A DNA stretch of 64,000 nucleotides. Origin: Photobacterium aquae. GTDB taxonomy: Bacteria > Pseudomonadota > Gammaproteobacteria > Enterobacterales > Vibrionaceae. Position numbers and translations under genes: made by a program. A model generated the notes under the pieces. It was not told where the DNA came from, made no database searches, and saw only the letters and a list, made by a program, of their open reading frames with translations. This document shows, piece by piece, positions 18,337-29,417 of this stretch (positions are counted from its first letter, which is position 1; every line of letters begins with the position of its first letter). The DNA lies in assembly GCF_001029445.1 (NCBI RefSeq), contig NZ_LDOT01000004.1, positions 1 to 64,000 on the forward strand. The letters are read 5' to 3'.

Positions 18337-20351
18337 TGTGCTTCCTCCAACTGGGCAACAAAGGCGCGGACCTCAGCAGGTAGGGAAATATCTTCGCCGT
18401 ACTTCGGCAGCACCGGCACCTTGGTATTCGGCATCAAGCGAAGCCCCTGATCGGCCTTGTAAAGCTGCTCAGCACGGATGTAGTTGTACTTGCGCTGGGT
18501 AATACCGTCAGCCGTCACCCCGTCGCGAATAATCGTCGGCTTGATGAACACCATCAGGTTGGTCTTACCCTTGGTGGTATTGGTCGACTTGAACAAGTGG
18601 CCCAGCACCGGAATATCACCCAACAATGGGATTTTCTGCTCACTCTCGTTGGTCTGATCCTGAATCAGGCCACCAAGCGCAATCATCTGCCCATCCTGAA
18701 CCAGTACCGACGTCGTCAACTGACGCTTGGAGAAACGCACATCGACAGCGCCGTTTGCCCCCAGCACGTTGGAGACTTCCTGCTCGATCTTGAGCTGGAC
18801 CGAGTCACCTTCGTTGATCTGCGGGGTCACGTTTAGCTTGATACCCACTTCCTTACGCTCAACCGTCTGGAACGGGTTGTCATTGTTCGAGCTCGACGTC
18901 GAACCGGTCACTACCGGTACTTCCTCACCCACAATGAACGAGGCTTCGCCGTTGTCCATCACGGTGATGCTTGGCGATGACAGGATGTTCGAGTTACGGT
19001 CTGAGGCCACGGCATTAACCAGCATGGTCCAGTCACCCATCACGATACCCAGCGCGGCGCCATTCACCCCGCCCAGCACTTTGGCCAGCGTGCCGAAATC
19101 ACCGTCTTCTGTAATTGTCCGCACCTGCTCAATACCGTTGGCGTCGATATAGGTCTCGCTGCGGGTTGTCTCCTTGGCCTCTTCCAGACCAACGGCATAT
19201 TGTGAAATAGGCACACCGGAGTTACCGAACTGCACCACGCCGCCATCGAGCGTGCCCCACTGGACACCGAAGTTCACGCCGTCACCTTCCGACAACTCGA
19301 CAATCATCGCTTCGATCAGTACCTGAGCGCGGCGAATATCAAGCTGGGCAATAATGTTCTCTAGCGCACGCATAATATCCGGCGGCGCCGTCAGGATCAG
19401 GGCGTTGGTATCGGTATGGGCAGAAATCATCACTTCTGAGTTGCTGCCGGCTGTCGTCTTAGCGTTGCCTTTTTTCTCGGCCTGCAGGTTGTCAGAGACC
19501 CCTTTTAGGACATCGACCATTTCCTCGGCATTGGCGTACTTCAGGTAAACAACACGGTTGTTGCCCGATGAGGCCATTTCCTTGTCCAACTGATGGATCA
19601 AACGCTTGAGGCGGTTTCTCACCTGCGGATCACCAGAAAGCAAGACCGAGTTGGTGCGGTCGTCAGCCACCAGCTTTGGCTGGAGGAACTGCGGCGTCGA
19701 CTTGGCATCGGCGGTCTTGTTGAGAGCATCGACAATCCGCACCATCTCGGCCGCAGAGGCATTGCGCAGCTCGACCACGTCAATTTCCTTGTCACCGGCA
19801 CGGTCGACGCGCTCGATAATTTCGGCAAGGCGGTTCACCGTCGCCGCCCGGCCAGTAATCATAATGATGTTGGCAGGATCGTAATGGACCACGTTACCCG
19901 CACCGGCATTGTCATTCAGCTGGCGCAGCAGCGGGGACAGTTCCCGCACCGATACGTTACGAACCGCAATCACACGGGTGACAACTTCATCGCCCTTGAC
20001 GTTGTTGTCATCACCCACCACAGGGATGGCGGAAATCTTGGCATCTTTGTCACGAACGACCTTGAGTACCCCGTTGTCCATCTCAACCACGGCAAAGCCA
20101 TAGACTTCAAGCACATTGAGGAAGAACTGGTAGTACTGCTCATCATTGAGCAAATCGTAACTGCGAACATTGACCTGACCGCGAACGGCCGGATCGACAA
20201 TGATCGTCTTTTGCAGGTTGCGACCTACAATGTTGATGAATTCCTGTATGTCAGTGCCTTTGAAACTGGCACTGAACTCGCTCGCCCATGCCGAGCCACA
20301 CAGCAAGCTACCAGCTAACAACAGGGCACGCTTACCCATCCATTTTTTCAC
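18333..20351 (-). CDS. gspD: Type II secretion secretin D
   Basis: Outer-membrane secretin channel. The 672-residue protein has a signal peptide (1-23), N0-N3 periplasmic domains (about 25-320) and a C-terminal secretin barrel with the VPVVTGS and [10 protein letters not shown] motifs. A C-terminal S-domain ends in VAQLEEAQ. The S-domain implies a pilotin, which is not encoded in this window. It lies 38 bp downstream of gspC. Confidence 0.95.
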   Translation of the reverse strand: MKKWMGKRALLLAGSLLCGSAWASEFSASFKGTDIQEFINIVGRNLQKTIIVDPAVRGQVNVRSYDLLNDEQYYQFFLNVLEVYGFAVVEMDNGVLKVVRDKDAKISAIPVVGDDNNVKGDEVVTRVIAVRNVSVRELSPLLRQLNDNAGAGNVVHYDPANIIMITGRAATVNRLAEIIERVDRAGDKEIDVVELRNASAAEMVRIVDALNKTADAKSTPQFLQPKLVADDRTNSVLLSGDPQVRNRLKRLIHQLDKEMASSGNNRVVYLKYANAEEMVDVLKGVSDNLQAEKKGNAKTTAGSNSEVMISAHTDTNALILTAPPDIMRALENIIAQLDIRRAQVLIEAMIVELSEGDGVNFGVQWGTLDGGVVQFGNSGVPISQYAVGLEEAKETTRSETYIDANGIEQVRTITEDGDFGTLAKVLGGVNGAALGIVMGDWTMLVNAVASDRNSNILSSPSITVMDNGEASFIVGEEVPVVTGSTSSSNNDNPFQTVERKEVGIKLNVTPQINEGDSVQLKIEQEVSNVLGANGAVDVRFSKRQLTTSVLVQDGQMIALGGLIQDQTNESEQKIPLLGDIPVLGHLFKSTNTTKGKTNLMVFIKPTIIRDGVTADGITQRKYNYIRAEQLYKADQGLRLMPNTKVPVLPKYGEDISLPAEVRAFVAQLEEAQ

Positions 20352-20389
20352 AAAAAAACTCCTGCGCTATCGCATGTTCGCCTGAGCAG

Positions 20390-21283
20390 CTACTGCAGCT
20401 CAATGTAGATATCGTGAAGCTGACCTTCACGCTCGACGGTCAATGTAAAATCTGCGGCTCCAGCCAACTCAGTCCACAGTTTTGCCATCACTGTGGCATC
20501 GGTTAGATCATGGCCATTGAGGCTGACCGCCAAGTCGTTAGACTTCAAGCCCACCGCATCAAAAAGGGCGCGTTCCTTGCCCGGGTTAACTCGATAACCC
20601 ACCAACTCACCATCCCGCTTGACCTGAGACAAACGGATATAGCTAAATAGACTCTGAGGCTTATCCAGGATCTCCTGCTTGATCCTCCCCAGCTCCGAAC
20701 CGGTATTCACCTTCGCAGCCGGTTTGGCCTGTTGGGCCGGCACAGCAGCCTGCTGCCGCTGGCTAAAATCCACCCCGTCAAGCATCAGGGTTTCATCACG
20801 GCCCCCGTTGCGGATAATCACTCGGTCGGCAAACACCGCCTGCAGTGTCGCGCGGGTACCATCAATGGCCTCGTTGAGACCGTAGGTATTTTGCTTACCG
20901 CGGTGGGTGATTACCGCCAAAGCCAGTTGCGGGTTGTTGCTCGCCACCACCCCAGCCAACGTCAGGTTAAGGCGCGTTTTCGGCGCATCCTGCTTAACCG
21001 GCTGTTTAGGTTGCACAACTGGTACATTAGGTTGATAGCGACCAAATAAGTTCATCGCCAAAACATTAGCGATTCCATTATTTTGGGGATTGCTCGCAAC
21101 AATAGAGACAGGTGATGGCTGCCAGCGTGGCGGTTGACCCGCCGGTGTCACAAAAGACCACACCAAACGGCCCAAAATCCAGGCCAACATCACGACCAGT
21201 ATCCAGGTGAGCCCTCGGGTAAGAAATGAAATGGAAAACCACTGTTTCGATTGCAGCGTCCCCAACCAATTTGCTGTTACCAT
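20390..21283 (-). CDS. gspC: Type II secretion protein C
   Basis: First gene of the operon. The 297-residue bitopic protein has a membrane helix at about 24-45, a proline-rich linker, the homology region that contacts GspD (about 95-175) and a C-terminal PDZ domain (about 215-297), as in Vibrio EpsC. It connects the inner-membrane platform to the secretin. The operon promoter must lie in the 293-bp divergent gap with hslR. Confidence 0.93.
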   Translation of the reverse strand: MVTANWLGTLQSKQWFSISFLTRGLTWILVVMLAWILGRLVWSFVTPAGQPPRWQPSPVSIVASNPQNNGIANVLAMNLFGRYQPNVPVVQPKQPVKQDAPKTRLNLTLAGVVASNNPQLALAVITHRGKQNTYGLNEAIDGTRATLQAVFADRVIIRNGGRDETLMLDGVDFSQRQQAAVPAQQAKPAAKVNTGSELGRIKQEILDKPQSLFSYIRLSQVKRDGELVGYRVNPGKERALFDAVGLKSNDLAVSLNGHDLTDATVMAKLWTELAGAADFTLTVEREGQLHDIYIELQ

Positions 21284-21472
21284 GAAAAATCCATCATCCT
21301 GCGGAGTGAACCAGCCTGATTGCCAGACAAAGAACGAAAAGAATAACGCGAGTCAAGTTAATCAGCACCGGAAAATTACCTAAATATTACATATTGCCAA
21401 AAGAGATCACGGAAAAATTATAACAACTATCAGTAAGCTAAGTTATTTGACTAAATAATTCCCACTTTCGTG

Positions 21473-21500
21473 TTGAAATCCTGCCCTGCTATCTCCATTT
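21473..21500 (+). promoter_or_regulatory. Sigma-32-like heat-shock promoter of hslR-hslO
   Basis: TTGAAA (21473-21478), a 14-bp spacer and CTCCATTT (21493-21500) match the sigma-32 consensus TTGAAA-N(11-16)-CCCCATnT with one mismatch in the -10. It is 77 bp upstream of hslR, whose product and that of hslO are heat-shock proteins. Confidence 0.6.
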
Positions 21501-21576
21501 TATATCACTTAGCGATTGCTGACGCCGTGTTAGCAATATGGTAATTTTAGCCCCCTTTGGGGTAAGGAGCAGAAAA

Positions 21577-21990
21577 GTGGGCAAAGCAGCCTCAAATTCT
21601 GACAATACACAAGTCCGTCTAGACAAATGGCTGTGGGCAGCACGCTTTTACAAAACCCGCTCCATCGCCCGCAATATGGTGGATGGCGGCAAGGTGCAAT
21701 ACAACGGCCAACGCTCCAAACCCAGCAAAATTGTCGAAGTCGGTGCCGAGCTCCGAGTCCGTCAGGGCAATGAAGAAAAAACCATTGTCATCGAACAGAT
21801 TTCCGGAACGCGCCGAGGTGCGCCAGAGGCTCAAACCCTGTACCGGGAAACCGCTGAGAGCATTGCCAAGCGCGAGCAACACGCACAGATGCGCAAGCTC
21901 AATGCGTTTGACAGTCCGAGCCCGGATAAACGTCCCGACAAAAAACAACGACGCGATATAATTAAATTTAAAAGCAATAGCAATGAATAG
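21577..21990 (+). CDS. hslR: Ribosome-associated heat shock protein Hsp15
   Basis: Binds free 50S subunits carrying nascent chains and helps recycle stalled ribosomes. The 137-residue protein has an S4 RNA-binding domain (about 12-75, starting VRLDKWLWAARFYKTRS) and a basic, lysine-rich tail. GTG at 21577 is chosen because AAGGAG lies 7-8 nt upstream; the frame opens earlier at 21538. It is followed by hslO and divergent from gspC. Confidence 0.92.
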   Translation: MGKAASNSDNTQVRLDKWLWAARFYKTRSIARNMVDGGKVQYNGQRSKPSKIVEVGAELRVRQGNEEKTIVIEQISGTRRGAPEAQTLYRETAESIAKREQHAQMRKLNAFDSPSPDKRPDKKQRRDIIKFKSNSNE

Positions 21991-22077
21991 TCAGGATCAG
22001 CCCGGACATGCTGTTGTAACCACAGGGCTGACCCGCACAACATAGTGCAACAACCTTCTGCTGGAGAATACAAACTA

Positions 22078-22956
22078 ATGGCAAAAGACAGTCTATACCG
22101 TTACATCTTCGACGGTGTATCCGTACGTGGCGAGCTGGTTCAGCTGGGCGACACTTACCAGCAAATTATTTCCAGCAAAGAATACCCAGCACCAGTCCAA
22201 ACCCTGCTGGGCGAACTGCTGGTCGCAACCAGCCTGCTAACAGCCACCCTCAAATTCGAAGGTTCTATCACTGTCCAGCTTCAAGGCGATGGTCCTGTCA
22301 AGCTGGCGGTTATCAACGGTGACCACGATCAGAAACTACGCGGCGTAGCTCGCTGGGAAGGCGATGTTCCTGCAACCACCAATATCAAAGAGTTGTTGGG
22401 CAACGGCCACATGGTGATCACCATCACCCCAACCAAAGGCGAGCGCTACCAAGGCGTTGTTGGCCTGGAAGGCGAGAGCCTGGCAACCTGCCTAGAAGGC
22501 TACTTCGCAAACTCCGAGCAACTGAAAACCCGCATCTGGCTTCGCACTGGCGAATTCGAGGGTGCCGCCAAAGCAGCCGGTATGCTGCTACAGATCATGC
22601 CTGATGGCCAAGGTGAAGAAGGCGACTTCGAACACCTTGAGCAGCTAACAGAAACGGTCAAAAACGACGAGCTATTCAGCCTGGAAGCCGAAGACGTACT
22701 ATACCGCCTGTACCATCAGGAAACAGTGAAACTGTTCGACCCACAAGAAGTTGTCTTCCAGTGTGGTTGTTCGCGTGAACGCAGTGCTTCTGCCATCGCC
22801 TCGATCGAACGTACCGAAATCGAGCACATCCTGGCCGAAGAAGGCAAAATTTCGCTTCACTGCGACTACTGTGGTAGCAGCTATGATTTTGACAGCGTTG
22901 ACGTTGCCGCCCTGTTCGAGAATGCGACCAACGACAACAGCAACCAGATCCATTAA
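22078..22956 (+). CDS. hslO: Redox-regulated chaperone Hsp33
   Basis: Holdase chaperone activated by oxidation and unfolding. The 292-residue protein has the C-terminal zinc redox switch CxC (C229, C231) and CxxC (C262, C265), all four cysteines present. ATG at 22078 begins [11 protein letters not shown], the family start; an in-frame ATG 11 codons earlier is unlikely. It lies 87 bp after hslR, probably in one operon, and ends at a strong terminator. Confidence 0.95.
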   Translation: MAKDSLYRYIFDGVSVRGELVQLGDTYQQIISSKEYPAPVQTLLGELLVATSLLTATLKFEGSITVQLQGDGPVKLAVINGDHDQKLRGVARWEGDVPATTNIKELLGNGHMVITITPTKGERYQGVVGLEGESLATCLEGYFANSEQLKTRIWLRTGEFEGAAKAAGMLLQIMPDGQGEEGDFEHLEQLTETVKNDELFSLEAEDVLYRLYHQETVKLFDPQEVVFQCGCSRERSASAIASIERTEIEHILAEEGKISLHCDYCGSSYDFDSVDVAALFENATNDNSNQIH

Positions 22957-22991
22957 TTATTCTTTATAATTAAGACTGAAAAAAAATTACA

Positions 22992-23020
22992 AAAGCCGGT
23001 TTTACACCGGCTTTTTTTTC
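22992..23020 (+). terminator. Terminator of hslR-hslO
   Basis: A 9-bp stem AAAGCCGGT / ACCGGCTTT with a 5-nt loop is followed by a run of eight T. Confidence 0.88.
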
Positions 23021-23287
23021 CCTTCAAGCACACCCTTCCCCCGCACCCTATCGCATAAAATGTAAACAAATAACGTGCTAACTGCTGCTTTTTTCAAAAT
23101 AAATATTAATTCTTAGAACTGGCGCAAACGATTCACAAGAAGGTAAAATTACAACCAACAATAAAGTTACGACTTTTACTTAAACCTAACTTTTAAATGG
23201 TTATTTTTTGATAAACCTCCCTGATTTACCCCTTGCGGGTTGCTAGCATGGTCAACAGTTAAACAACATCTTACCCAAGGAGCACCT
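23021..23287 (+). other. pckA upstream region
   Basis: The AT-rich noncoding stretch before pckA must contain its promoter. I find no full CRP palindrome and no convincing -35/-10 pair. Only the Shine-Dalgarno AAGGAG at 23277-23282 is clear. Confidence 0.4.
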
Positions 23288-24919
23288 ATGACAGTTATGA
23301 ACGTCGACAAAAAGGTTGCAAAAAATATGGATCTATCAAAATACGGTATCAGTAATGTTACGGAAGTAATTCGTAACCCTAGTTACGAAATGTTGTTCGA
23401 AGAAGAAACCAAGCCAGGCCTTGAAGGTTACGAAAAAGGCATTGTTACAGAACTTGGCGCGGTTTCCGTTGATACCGGTATTTTCACCGGCCGCTCGCCG
23501 AAAGATAAATTCATCGTCATGGATGACACCACAAAAGACACCATGTGGTGGGCTAGCCAAGGCCAAAACGACAATAAGAGCATTGACCAAGCAACTTGGA
23601 ACGATCTGAAAGCACTCGTTACCCAGCAGCTATCTAACAAGCGCCTGTTTGTCGTCGACGGCTACTGCGGCGCCAACCCTGATACTCGCCTATGCATCCG
23701 CGTGATCACGGAAGTTGCATGGCAGGCACACTTCGTCAAAAACATGTTCATCCGCCCAACCGAAGAAGAGCTGGAAACATTCGAGCCTGATTTCGTGGTG
23801 ATGAACGGCGCCAAGTGCACCAACGACAAATGGCAAGAGCACAAGATGAACTCGGAGAACTTCACCGTGTTCAACCTAACCGAGAAGATGCAATTGATCG
23901 GCGGTACTTGGTACGGCGGCGAAATGAAGAAGGGTATGTTCGCAATGATGAACTACTTCCTTCCTCTACAGGGCATCGCGTCCATGCACTGTTCTGCCAA
24001 CATGGGCAAGGAAGGCGACGTTGCGGTATTCTTCGGCCTATCCGGCACCGGTAAGACTACCCTGTCTACCGATCCTAAGCGTGCCCTAATCGGTGATGAC
24101 GAACACGGCTGGGATGACAACGGCGTATTCAACTTCGAAGGCGGCTGCTACGCGAAAACCATCAAGCTGTCCAAAGAAGCCGAGCCTGACATCTACAACG
24201 CTATCCGCCGTGACGCCCTGCTAGAAAACGTCACCGTACGCAGCGATGGTTCAATCGACTTCGATGATGGCTCGAAGACCGAAAACACCCGTGTTTCTTA
24301 CCCTATCTACCACATCGAGAACATCGTCAAGCCGGTGTCAAAGGGTGGCCATGCCAACAAGGTTATCTTCCTGTCTGCCGATGCCTTCGGGGTTCTTCCT
24401 CCGGTATCCAAGCTGACTCCAGAGCAAACCAAGTACCACTTCCTGTCAGGCTTCACTGCCAAGCTGGCTGGTACTGAGCGTGGCATCACCGAACCAACCC
24501 CAACGTTCTCGGCATGTTTCGGCAATGCGTTCCTAACTCTGCACCCAACCAAGTATGCAGAAGTGCTGGTCAAGCGCATGGAAGCAGTAGGCGCTGAAGC
24601 GTATCTGGTCAACACAGGCTGGAACGGCTCAGGCAAGCGTATCTCCATTCAGGATACCCGCGGTATTATCGATGCGATCCTAGACGGCTCTATCGAGAAG
24701 GCTGACACCAAACATATTCCAATTTTCAACTTGGAAGTCCCTACATCGCTACCAGGCGTTGACCCAGAGATCCTGGACCCACGTGACACCTACACCGATC
24801 CGCTCCAGTGGGAAAGCAAGGCCAAAGATCTGGCAGAACGCTTCGTCAAGAACTTCGACAAGTACACCGATACCGACGAAGGTGCATCACTGGTTGCCGC
24901 AGGCCCACAGCTAGACTAA
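23288..24919 (+). CDS. pckA: Phosphoenolpyruvate carboxykinase (ATP)
   Basis: Gluconeogenic enzyme converting oxaloacetate and ATP to PEP, CO2 and ADP. The 543-residue protein has the kinase-1a P-loop GLSGTGKT (250-257) and the metal-binding GDDEHGWD (269-276). FTGRSPKD near 67-74 binds oxaloacetate. The start at 23288 has AAGGAG 5 nt upstream; the frame opens 16 codons earlier. The following terminator makes it monocistronic. Position next to hslO is usual in gammaproteobacteria. Confidence 0.96.
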   Translation: MTVMNVDKKVAKNMDLSKYGISNVTEVIRNPSYEMLFEEETKPGLEGYEKGIVTELGAVSVDTGIFTGRSPKDKFIVMDDTTKDTMWWASQGQNDNKSIDQATWNDLKALVTQQLSNKRLFVVDGYCGANPDTRLCIRVITEVAWQAHFVKNMFIRPTEEELETFEPDFVVMNGAKCTNDKWQEHKMNSENFTVFNLTEKMQLIGGTWYGGEMKKGMFAMMNYFLPLQGIASMHCSANMGKEGDVAVFFGLSGTGKTTLSTDPKRALIGDDEHGWDDNGVFNFEGGCYAKTIKLSKEAEPDIYNAIRRDALLENVTVRSDGSIDFDDGSKTENTRVSYPIYHIENIVKPVSKGGHANKVIFLSADAFGVLPPVSKLTPEQTKYHFLSGFTAKLAGTERGITEPTPTFSACFGNAFLTLHPTKYAEVLVKRMEAVGAEAYLVNTGWNGSGKRISIQDTRGIIDAILDGSIEKADTKHIPIFNLEVPTSLPGVDPEILDPRDTYTDPLQWESKAKDLAERFVKNFDKYTDTDEGASLVAAGPQLD

Positions 24920-24950
24920 GCCTGCGCCGATTAAAAGAGAACCATAACCT

Positions 24951-24979
24951 ACGCCCCTCCTGATGAGGGGCGTTTTTTA
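24951..24979 (+). terminator. Terminator of pckA
   Basis: Stem ACGCCCCTC / GAGGGGCGT with a 5-nt loop, then TTTTTT. Confidence 0.88.
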
Positions 24980-25056
24980 TCGCCTTTCCAGCTTGCACCC
25001 TGTGGCCTTTTGCGTACTAATAATACCCATATGGATAATTAAAAAAGGGACTCCCC

Positions 25057-27048
25057 ATGCGGCTATTCGGCAAGCTCCTTGCTACCGTTGTCATTTTATT
25101 GCTACTGGCAGCCACCCTTGTAATCACCCTGCTCCATACCCAATGGGCAGCCCCAATGCTGGCTCATCTATCCCGCCCATTCACCGACAACCACTGGCAG
25201 GCTGTACACGTTAACTACCAGCTCAGCGATCCTTGGCATGTCGAGCTTATTGCGCCCAGCCTCACCGACAACCAAGGCTGCCAAGTTGCCCATGCCGACG
25301 TGTTGTCCCTATGGTTCAACCCCCTTGCCAGCCTCCACCAAAAACAATGGGCTTTCGACTCCCTGCTACTTGATAACCCCCAGCTCAATCCACGCTGCCA
25401 AATCGACCAAACCGGCCCAACACCGCCCATCGTCAGCGCGCGGCTTGCCATCCGCAATGGCCAATGGCATTCGGACGACCTCACTGTCGCCAATGCCGAG
25501 CTGGAGCTCGACAACTGGCAGTGGCAACCTAATATACCTCTCTGGCAGATGTTCTCTGGCCGATTCCGCCTTGCCGCCAGCGAGCTGCTCTGGCAACGGC
25601 AAGTGTTTCGCAATTTCCTGCTCGACGGCAATCTCACCTCTCCTGACCACTGGCAGATCAACGGCGGGTCTCTCCAGTGGCAACACGCCGACATCAGCGG
25701 CAAAGTAGCAAGGCAAGCTGATCTCGTCACAATCGAGGAGCTCGTCGTCAGCGGCCTCCAGCTACAATCCCGTTCCGATATCGACCCCCTCAGCCAGCAA
25801 CTGGAACAGTACAGTGCCGATGGCCTCGAGACGACCATCAACCGGCTCGATATCCTCGACAGCAGCCTTGAGCTGGACAACATCACCATCAACCATGCGA
25901 ACCTCTCAGTCACAGGCTGGCAATGGCCACGACCGCTGTTCGAGCAGCCTCTGGCAACCCTGTCGTTCGGGGCCGAGAGTGGCCAGTGGCAGCAACTGCC
26001 CTTTACCGCTCCCCTTGCCAAACTCCGCTTCTCACCGGGGCAAATCTCCCTCGAAGCCGGATCGCTGTCACTGCTAGACGGCTTCGTCCGGGCCAACGGG
26101 ACAGCCACTCCCGATAGCCTGATCATCGACCAGCTCTCGGCCAACGGCCTGCGTGCCTTCCTGCCAGCCGGCTGGCAAAACACCCTGCAAACCGCCATCG
26201 CCCCCCTCAAGGAGGTGCGCGTCGCCGAACTGGACATCGGCCACTGGGAACTCACGGCTGCAGACGACACCTCACCATGGCAGGTCAAGGGGCTCAACGC
26301 CAACGGCCACGATCTTCAGCTCATCCGAGGCCACCGCCCATGGCTATGGCAGGGCTCACTCACCCTGAGTACCGGATTCGCTGTATTCAACCAGATCTCA
26401 CTCAACGAGCCCTATCTGGAAATGCAAAGCCACAACGGGAAATGGCAGCTGACCCAGGCAATAATGCCGTTCGAAAAGGGGCTGCTAGAAGGGAAAGGGG
26501 AAATCGACCTCAGCAGGGAGGCACGCCCGTGGCAGGTCGAGCTTGAGGGAGACAGCCTTCCTACCGCCATCTTGCCTCAATGGTTCGCCCTTCCCTTCCC
26601 GATGGAAGGGGAGGTCGATATGACGGCCAATGCCTCGGGGCTTGGACTGGACTACACTACGCTCTCCCACAGCATGGGCGGAAGCGTCAACGCCAGTTTC
26701 CGCAATATGAAACTGACCCAGACAGCCCAGCAGCTATGGCAACATTTCGCAAAGAAACAGGCAGAGGCAACACCGGTGGACAGCCAACCCGCCGAGCACC
26801 CAGCGGTGGCCCCAGCCACCCTATCGCCACTGCACATCAGCAGCAAGCGGGGGCAGTTGGTTTTACACCCCTGGCAACTTGAGGCAGGGCCTCTCAAGGC
26901 AATTGCAGATGGGAAATGGGATATGGCCACTCCGGCCGCCCAACACATCGAGCTTAATGCTACCTTTGACTGCCAACAGCTGAGCCGCCGCTGGCAAGCT
27001 GCTCAGGATACGGTGGCGCTGTCATCCTGCCGAGGGAACAGCATATAG
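25057..27048 (+). CDS. AsmA-family protein
   Basis: A 663-residue protein with one N-terminal membrane helix (about 5-26) and a long, tryptophan-rich, beta-strand-repeat periplasmic body ending in an AsmA-type C-terminal domain (about 500-640). AsmA-like proteins are now thought to bridge the periplasm and move phospholipid; this one is otherwise uncharacterised. It lies after pckA and ends 46 bp inside the convergent YiiD-like gene. No cysteine cluster or enzymatic motif is visible. Confidence 0.75.
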   Translation: MRLFGKLLATVVILLLLAATLVITLLHTQWAAPMLAHLSRPFTDNHWQAVHVNYQLSDPWHVELIAPSLTDNQGCQVAHADVLSLWFNPLASLHQKQWAFDSLLLDNPQLNPRCQIDQTGPTPPIVSARLAIRNGQWHSDDLTVANAELELDNWQWQPNIPLWQMFSGRFRLAASELLWQRQVFRNFLLDGNLTSPDHWQINGGSLQWQHADISGKVARQADLVTIEELVVSGLQLQSRSDIDPLSQQLEQYSADGLETTINRLDILDSSLELDNITINHANLSVTGWQWPRPLFEQPLATLSFGAESGQWQQLPFTAPLAKLRFSPGQISLEAGSLSLLDGFVRANGTATPDSLIIDQLSANGLRAFLPAGWQNTLQTAIAPLKEVRVAELDIGHWELTAADDTSPWQVKGLNANGHDLQLIRGHRPWLWQGSLTLSTGFAVFNQISLNEPYLEMQSHNGKWQLTQAIMPFEKGLLEGKGEIDLSREARPWQVELEGDSLPTAILPQWFALPFPMEGEVDMTANASGLGLDYTTLSHSMGGSVNASFRNMKLTQTAQQLWQHFAKKQAEATPVDSQPAEHPAVAPATLSPLHISSKRGQLVLHPWQLEAGPLKAIADGKWDMATPAAQHIELNATFDCQQLSRRWQAAQDTVALSSCRGNSI

Positions 27049-27923
27049 GTACCGGTAAAGACAGCGGCAACCTCATCGCCGCTATAGACCTGAACGGTGA
27101 CCACTACCCGCCCCTTGCGCTGTTTGGCCAGGCGGTTGACATCGCCCAGTAGACCTTCAACGGTCACCTCGGCTCGTGGCCGCTCGGTGACGGGGTGCTT
27201 GTAGCGGATTTGGCTATCTGCCAGCACGATCTCAGCCTTGAGCTTGCGTTCTTTGAGCAGCATCCAGACAAACCCCCAACCGGCAAGTGTTGCCATGGTG
27301 AAGATACTGCCGGCGAACATGCTCTCACTCGGATTGAGGTTGGCGTTGATCAGCGCACTCACCTCGAAGCGATAGCCCGTATATTGGCTGATCTTCACCC
27401 CCATCCGGTCGCTGATCGGGATTTGCGACTGCCAAAGTGCCTGCAACTCCTGGCACCATTCCGGATGGCGCACCACGTCATTGAGTGGGGCAAGGTGCTT
27501 GAGCATCTGCTGATGGCGAACCGGCCCGCTTTCCTCGCTCAGCTCCCCCTGACTGGCAAAGCCATTGCGCAGGTAAAATGGGATCGCGTCCTCGCGGGCA
27601 TTGCACACCAACCGCTTGGCCCCTTCCTGACGAGCCAGCGCCTCCAGCGCCATTAAGACAATAGCTCCCATACCTTGATGCCGCCGAGCAGGATGCACCG
27701 CCATATAGCGGATCTGGCCATCATTATCGGGCGTCATATAAAGCCGCCCGATAGCGATGGTTTCATCGCGGTCATCCATGATCATCCGATGGCAGCTAAG
27801 ATCATCGTAGGCGTCACGCTCCGATCCCACCGGCATATGCCAAGGCTCACGCAGCATCCGCCAGCGAAAATCATAGTAGCGGGACAACTCTTCGTCCGTT
27901 TTCGGGGTGATCAGTCGAAACAT
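27003..27923 (-). CDS. yiiD: YiiD-like bifunctional GNAT acetyltransferase / thioesterase
   Basis: A 306-residue two-domain protein. The N-terminal GNAT domain (about 1-135) has an acetyl-CoA-binding RRHQGMGA loop near residue 82. The C-terminal YiiD_C hotdog thioesterase domain (about 150-300) contains NPSESMFAGSIFT. E. coli YiiD (FabY) has been tied to initiation of fatty-acid synthesis; the same role here is inference. The 3' end overlaps the AsmA gene by 46 bp. It is followed on the same strand by no other gene. Confidence 0.85.
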   Translation of the reverse strand: MFRLITPKTDEELSRYYDFRWRMLREPWHMPVGSERDAYDDLSCHRMIMDDRDETIAIGRLYMTPDNDGQIRYMAVHPARRHQGMGAIVLMALEALARQEGAKRLVCNAREDAIPFYLRNGFASQGELSEESGPVRHQQMLKHLAPLNDVVRHPEWCQELQALWQSQIPISDRMGVKISQYTGYRFEVSALINANLNPSESMFAGSIFTMATLAGWGFVWMLLKERKLKAEIVLADSQIRYKHPVTERPRAEVTVEGLLGDVNRLAKQRKGRVVVTVQVYSGDEVAAVFTGTYMLFPRQDDSATVS

Positions 27924-27969
27924 GAAATCCTTCTCCGTCTTGCTCCATTGCGTATCGGGGTCTATACCA

Positions 27970-28407
27970 TTATACCTGTAACCAGAAGGTCACGGGGCCG
28001 TCATTCAGCAGCGCCACTTTCATGTCGGCCGCAAAAATGCCTGTCTCGGTCTTGATATCCTTGTCGCGGCAACAACCGACAAAATAGTCATACAGGCGCT
28101 CTGCGTCGGCTGGATGGGCCCCTGCCGAGAAGCTCGGGCGCATACCGCTCTTGGTATCGGCCGCAAGGGTGAACTGCGACACCACCAGCACGCTGCCCCC
28201 AGCCTGTTGAACATTGAGGTTCATCTTACCCGCATCATCCTCGAACACCCGGTAACCCAGTACCTTATCGCGCAGACGCTGAGCCTTGGCCTCATCATCG
28301 CCTTTTTCGACCCCAAGCAGCACCAGCAGGCCCTTACCAATCGCCCCGGTCACCTGCCCGTCGACAGTCACACTGGCTTCACTTACTCGCTGAATTAGCG
28401 CAATCAT
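27970..28407 (-). CDS. dtd: D-aminoacyl-tRNA deacylase
   Basis: Removes D-amino acids (and glycine from tRNA-Ala) mischarged on tRNA. The 145-residue protein has the two signature motifs: SQFTLAAD near residue 77 and [11 protein letters not shown] at the C-terminus, carrying the cross-subunit Gly-cisPro. The start overlaps the yihY stop by one base (TAATG), so the two genes are coupled. Confidence 0.95.
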   Translation of the reverse strand: MIALIQRVSEASVTVDGQVTGAIGKGLLVLLGVEKGDDEAKAQRLRDKVLGYRVFEDDAGKMNLNVQQAGGSVLVVSQFTLAADTKSGMRPSFSAGAHPADAERLYDYFVGCCRDKDIKTETGIFAADMKVALLNDGPVTFWLQV

Positions 28408-29372
28408 TAACTACTCTTACCTTCATCTTGTTGTTGGTCATGGCCGGGGTTCGCCTCGCCGAGGCGCGGCACATCGGCCAGCACCTTAGGATGCCAGTGC
28501 CGGAACTCGCCAAGACTGGCGGTAATTTCTGCCCCGAACAAGACAATGCACCAGCACAGGTAAACCCAGACAAATAAAATCGGTACGACAGCCAACGCCC
28601 CGTAGATCACCTGGTAGGAAGGGAAGTTGGCGATATACAGGGCAAAGCCCTTTTTGCTTAGCTCGAACAGGATACTCGCCGTCACGGCGCCGAGCATGGC
28701 ATGGTTGAACCGCACTTTGGTATTGGGTACCAACAGGTACAACCCAAGGAAGGCACTGCTCGACATAATTACCGGCAAGTAGCGCAGGGTTCGCTGGAAC
28801 AAACCGTTGACGGCCTCGCTGTCGAGCAAATTGAGCGATCCCAAATAGGAGCTCACCGCAATACTCGAGCCCACCAGTACCGGGCCCAGTGTCAGCACCA
28901 TCCAATATATGGAAAAGGAAATGATCGGCCGGCGCTTCTCGCTGACCCGCCAAATATAATTGAGCGATTTATCGATCGAGGAAATCAGCATCAGGGCCAC
29001 CACAAACAACGCCCCGATCCCCACCGCCGTCATCTTGCCGGCATTGGCCACAAACTCATTGAGATAAGTTTCGACCACCTCACCGGCCGCCGGGACAAAG
29101 TTTTCGATCACGAACTTCTGCAGCAACTCGCCAAGCCCGGCAAACACCGGAAACGTCGACAGCGCCGACAGAACGACGGTGATCAGCGGAACGAGCGACA
29201 GCAGGGTAACATAGGCCATCGACCCAGCGGTGACCGTCAGCCGGTCATGGCCGATCCGCTGCTGGAGGTAACGGGCGTACGCCCATACGGTTTCTGCTTT
29301 TTGGCGCCAAGTTGGCTTGCCTGTTATTGGATTGTCAGCCATAGTCATGTCATTATTTGCTTGTTTTGACAT
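28407..29372 (-). CDS. yihY: YihY/BrkB-family inner-membrane protein
   Basis: Polytopic membrane protein of the UPF0761 family, once misnamed ribonuclease BN. About six membrane helices lie between residues 40 and 285, with conserved motifs [26 protein letters not shown] and [15 protein letters not shown]. Function is unknown. The start is uncertain: ATG at 29372 (MSKQANND) is used, giving 321 residues; the frame opens at 29402, and ATGs at 29348 and 29342 are also possible. It is coupled to dtd and divergent from the DUF2959 lipoprotein gene. Confidence 0.88.
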   Translation of the reverse strand: MSKQANNDMTMADNPITGKPTWRQKAETVWAYARYLQQRIGHDRLTVTAGSMAYVTLLSLVPLITVVLSALSTFPVFAGLGELLQKFVIENFVPAAGEVVETYLNEFVANAGKMTAVGIGALFVVALMLISSIDKSLNYIWRVSEKRRPIISFSIYWMVLTLGPVLVGSSIAVSSYLGSLNLLDSEAVNGLFQRTLRYLPVIMSSSAFLGLYLLVPNTKVRFNHAMLGAVTASILFELSKKGFALYIANFPSYQVIYGALAVVPILFVWVYLCWCIVLFGAEITASLGEFRHWHPKVLADVPRLGEANPGHDQQQDEGKSS

Positions 29373-29417
29373 TAGTTTGTTCTTGAAATGAGTGTATACC
29401 AACGACGGGAGTTATCT

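Noticed and set aside
17438..20318. Long plus-strand ORFs opposite gspD and gspE
   Set aside because: Antisense shadows of GC-rich genes; the minus-strand proteins carry complete motifs.
10025..21283. Missing pilD/gspO, gspA, gspB and pilotin as evidence of a broken T2SS
   Set aside because: In Vibrio these genes are encoded elsewhere; the operon itself is complete and uninterrupted.
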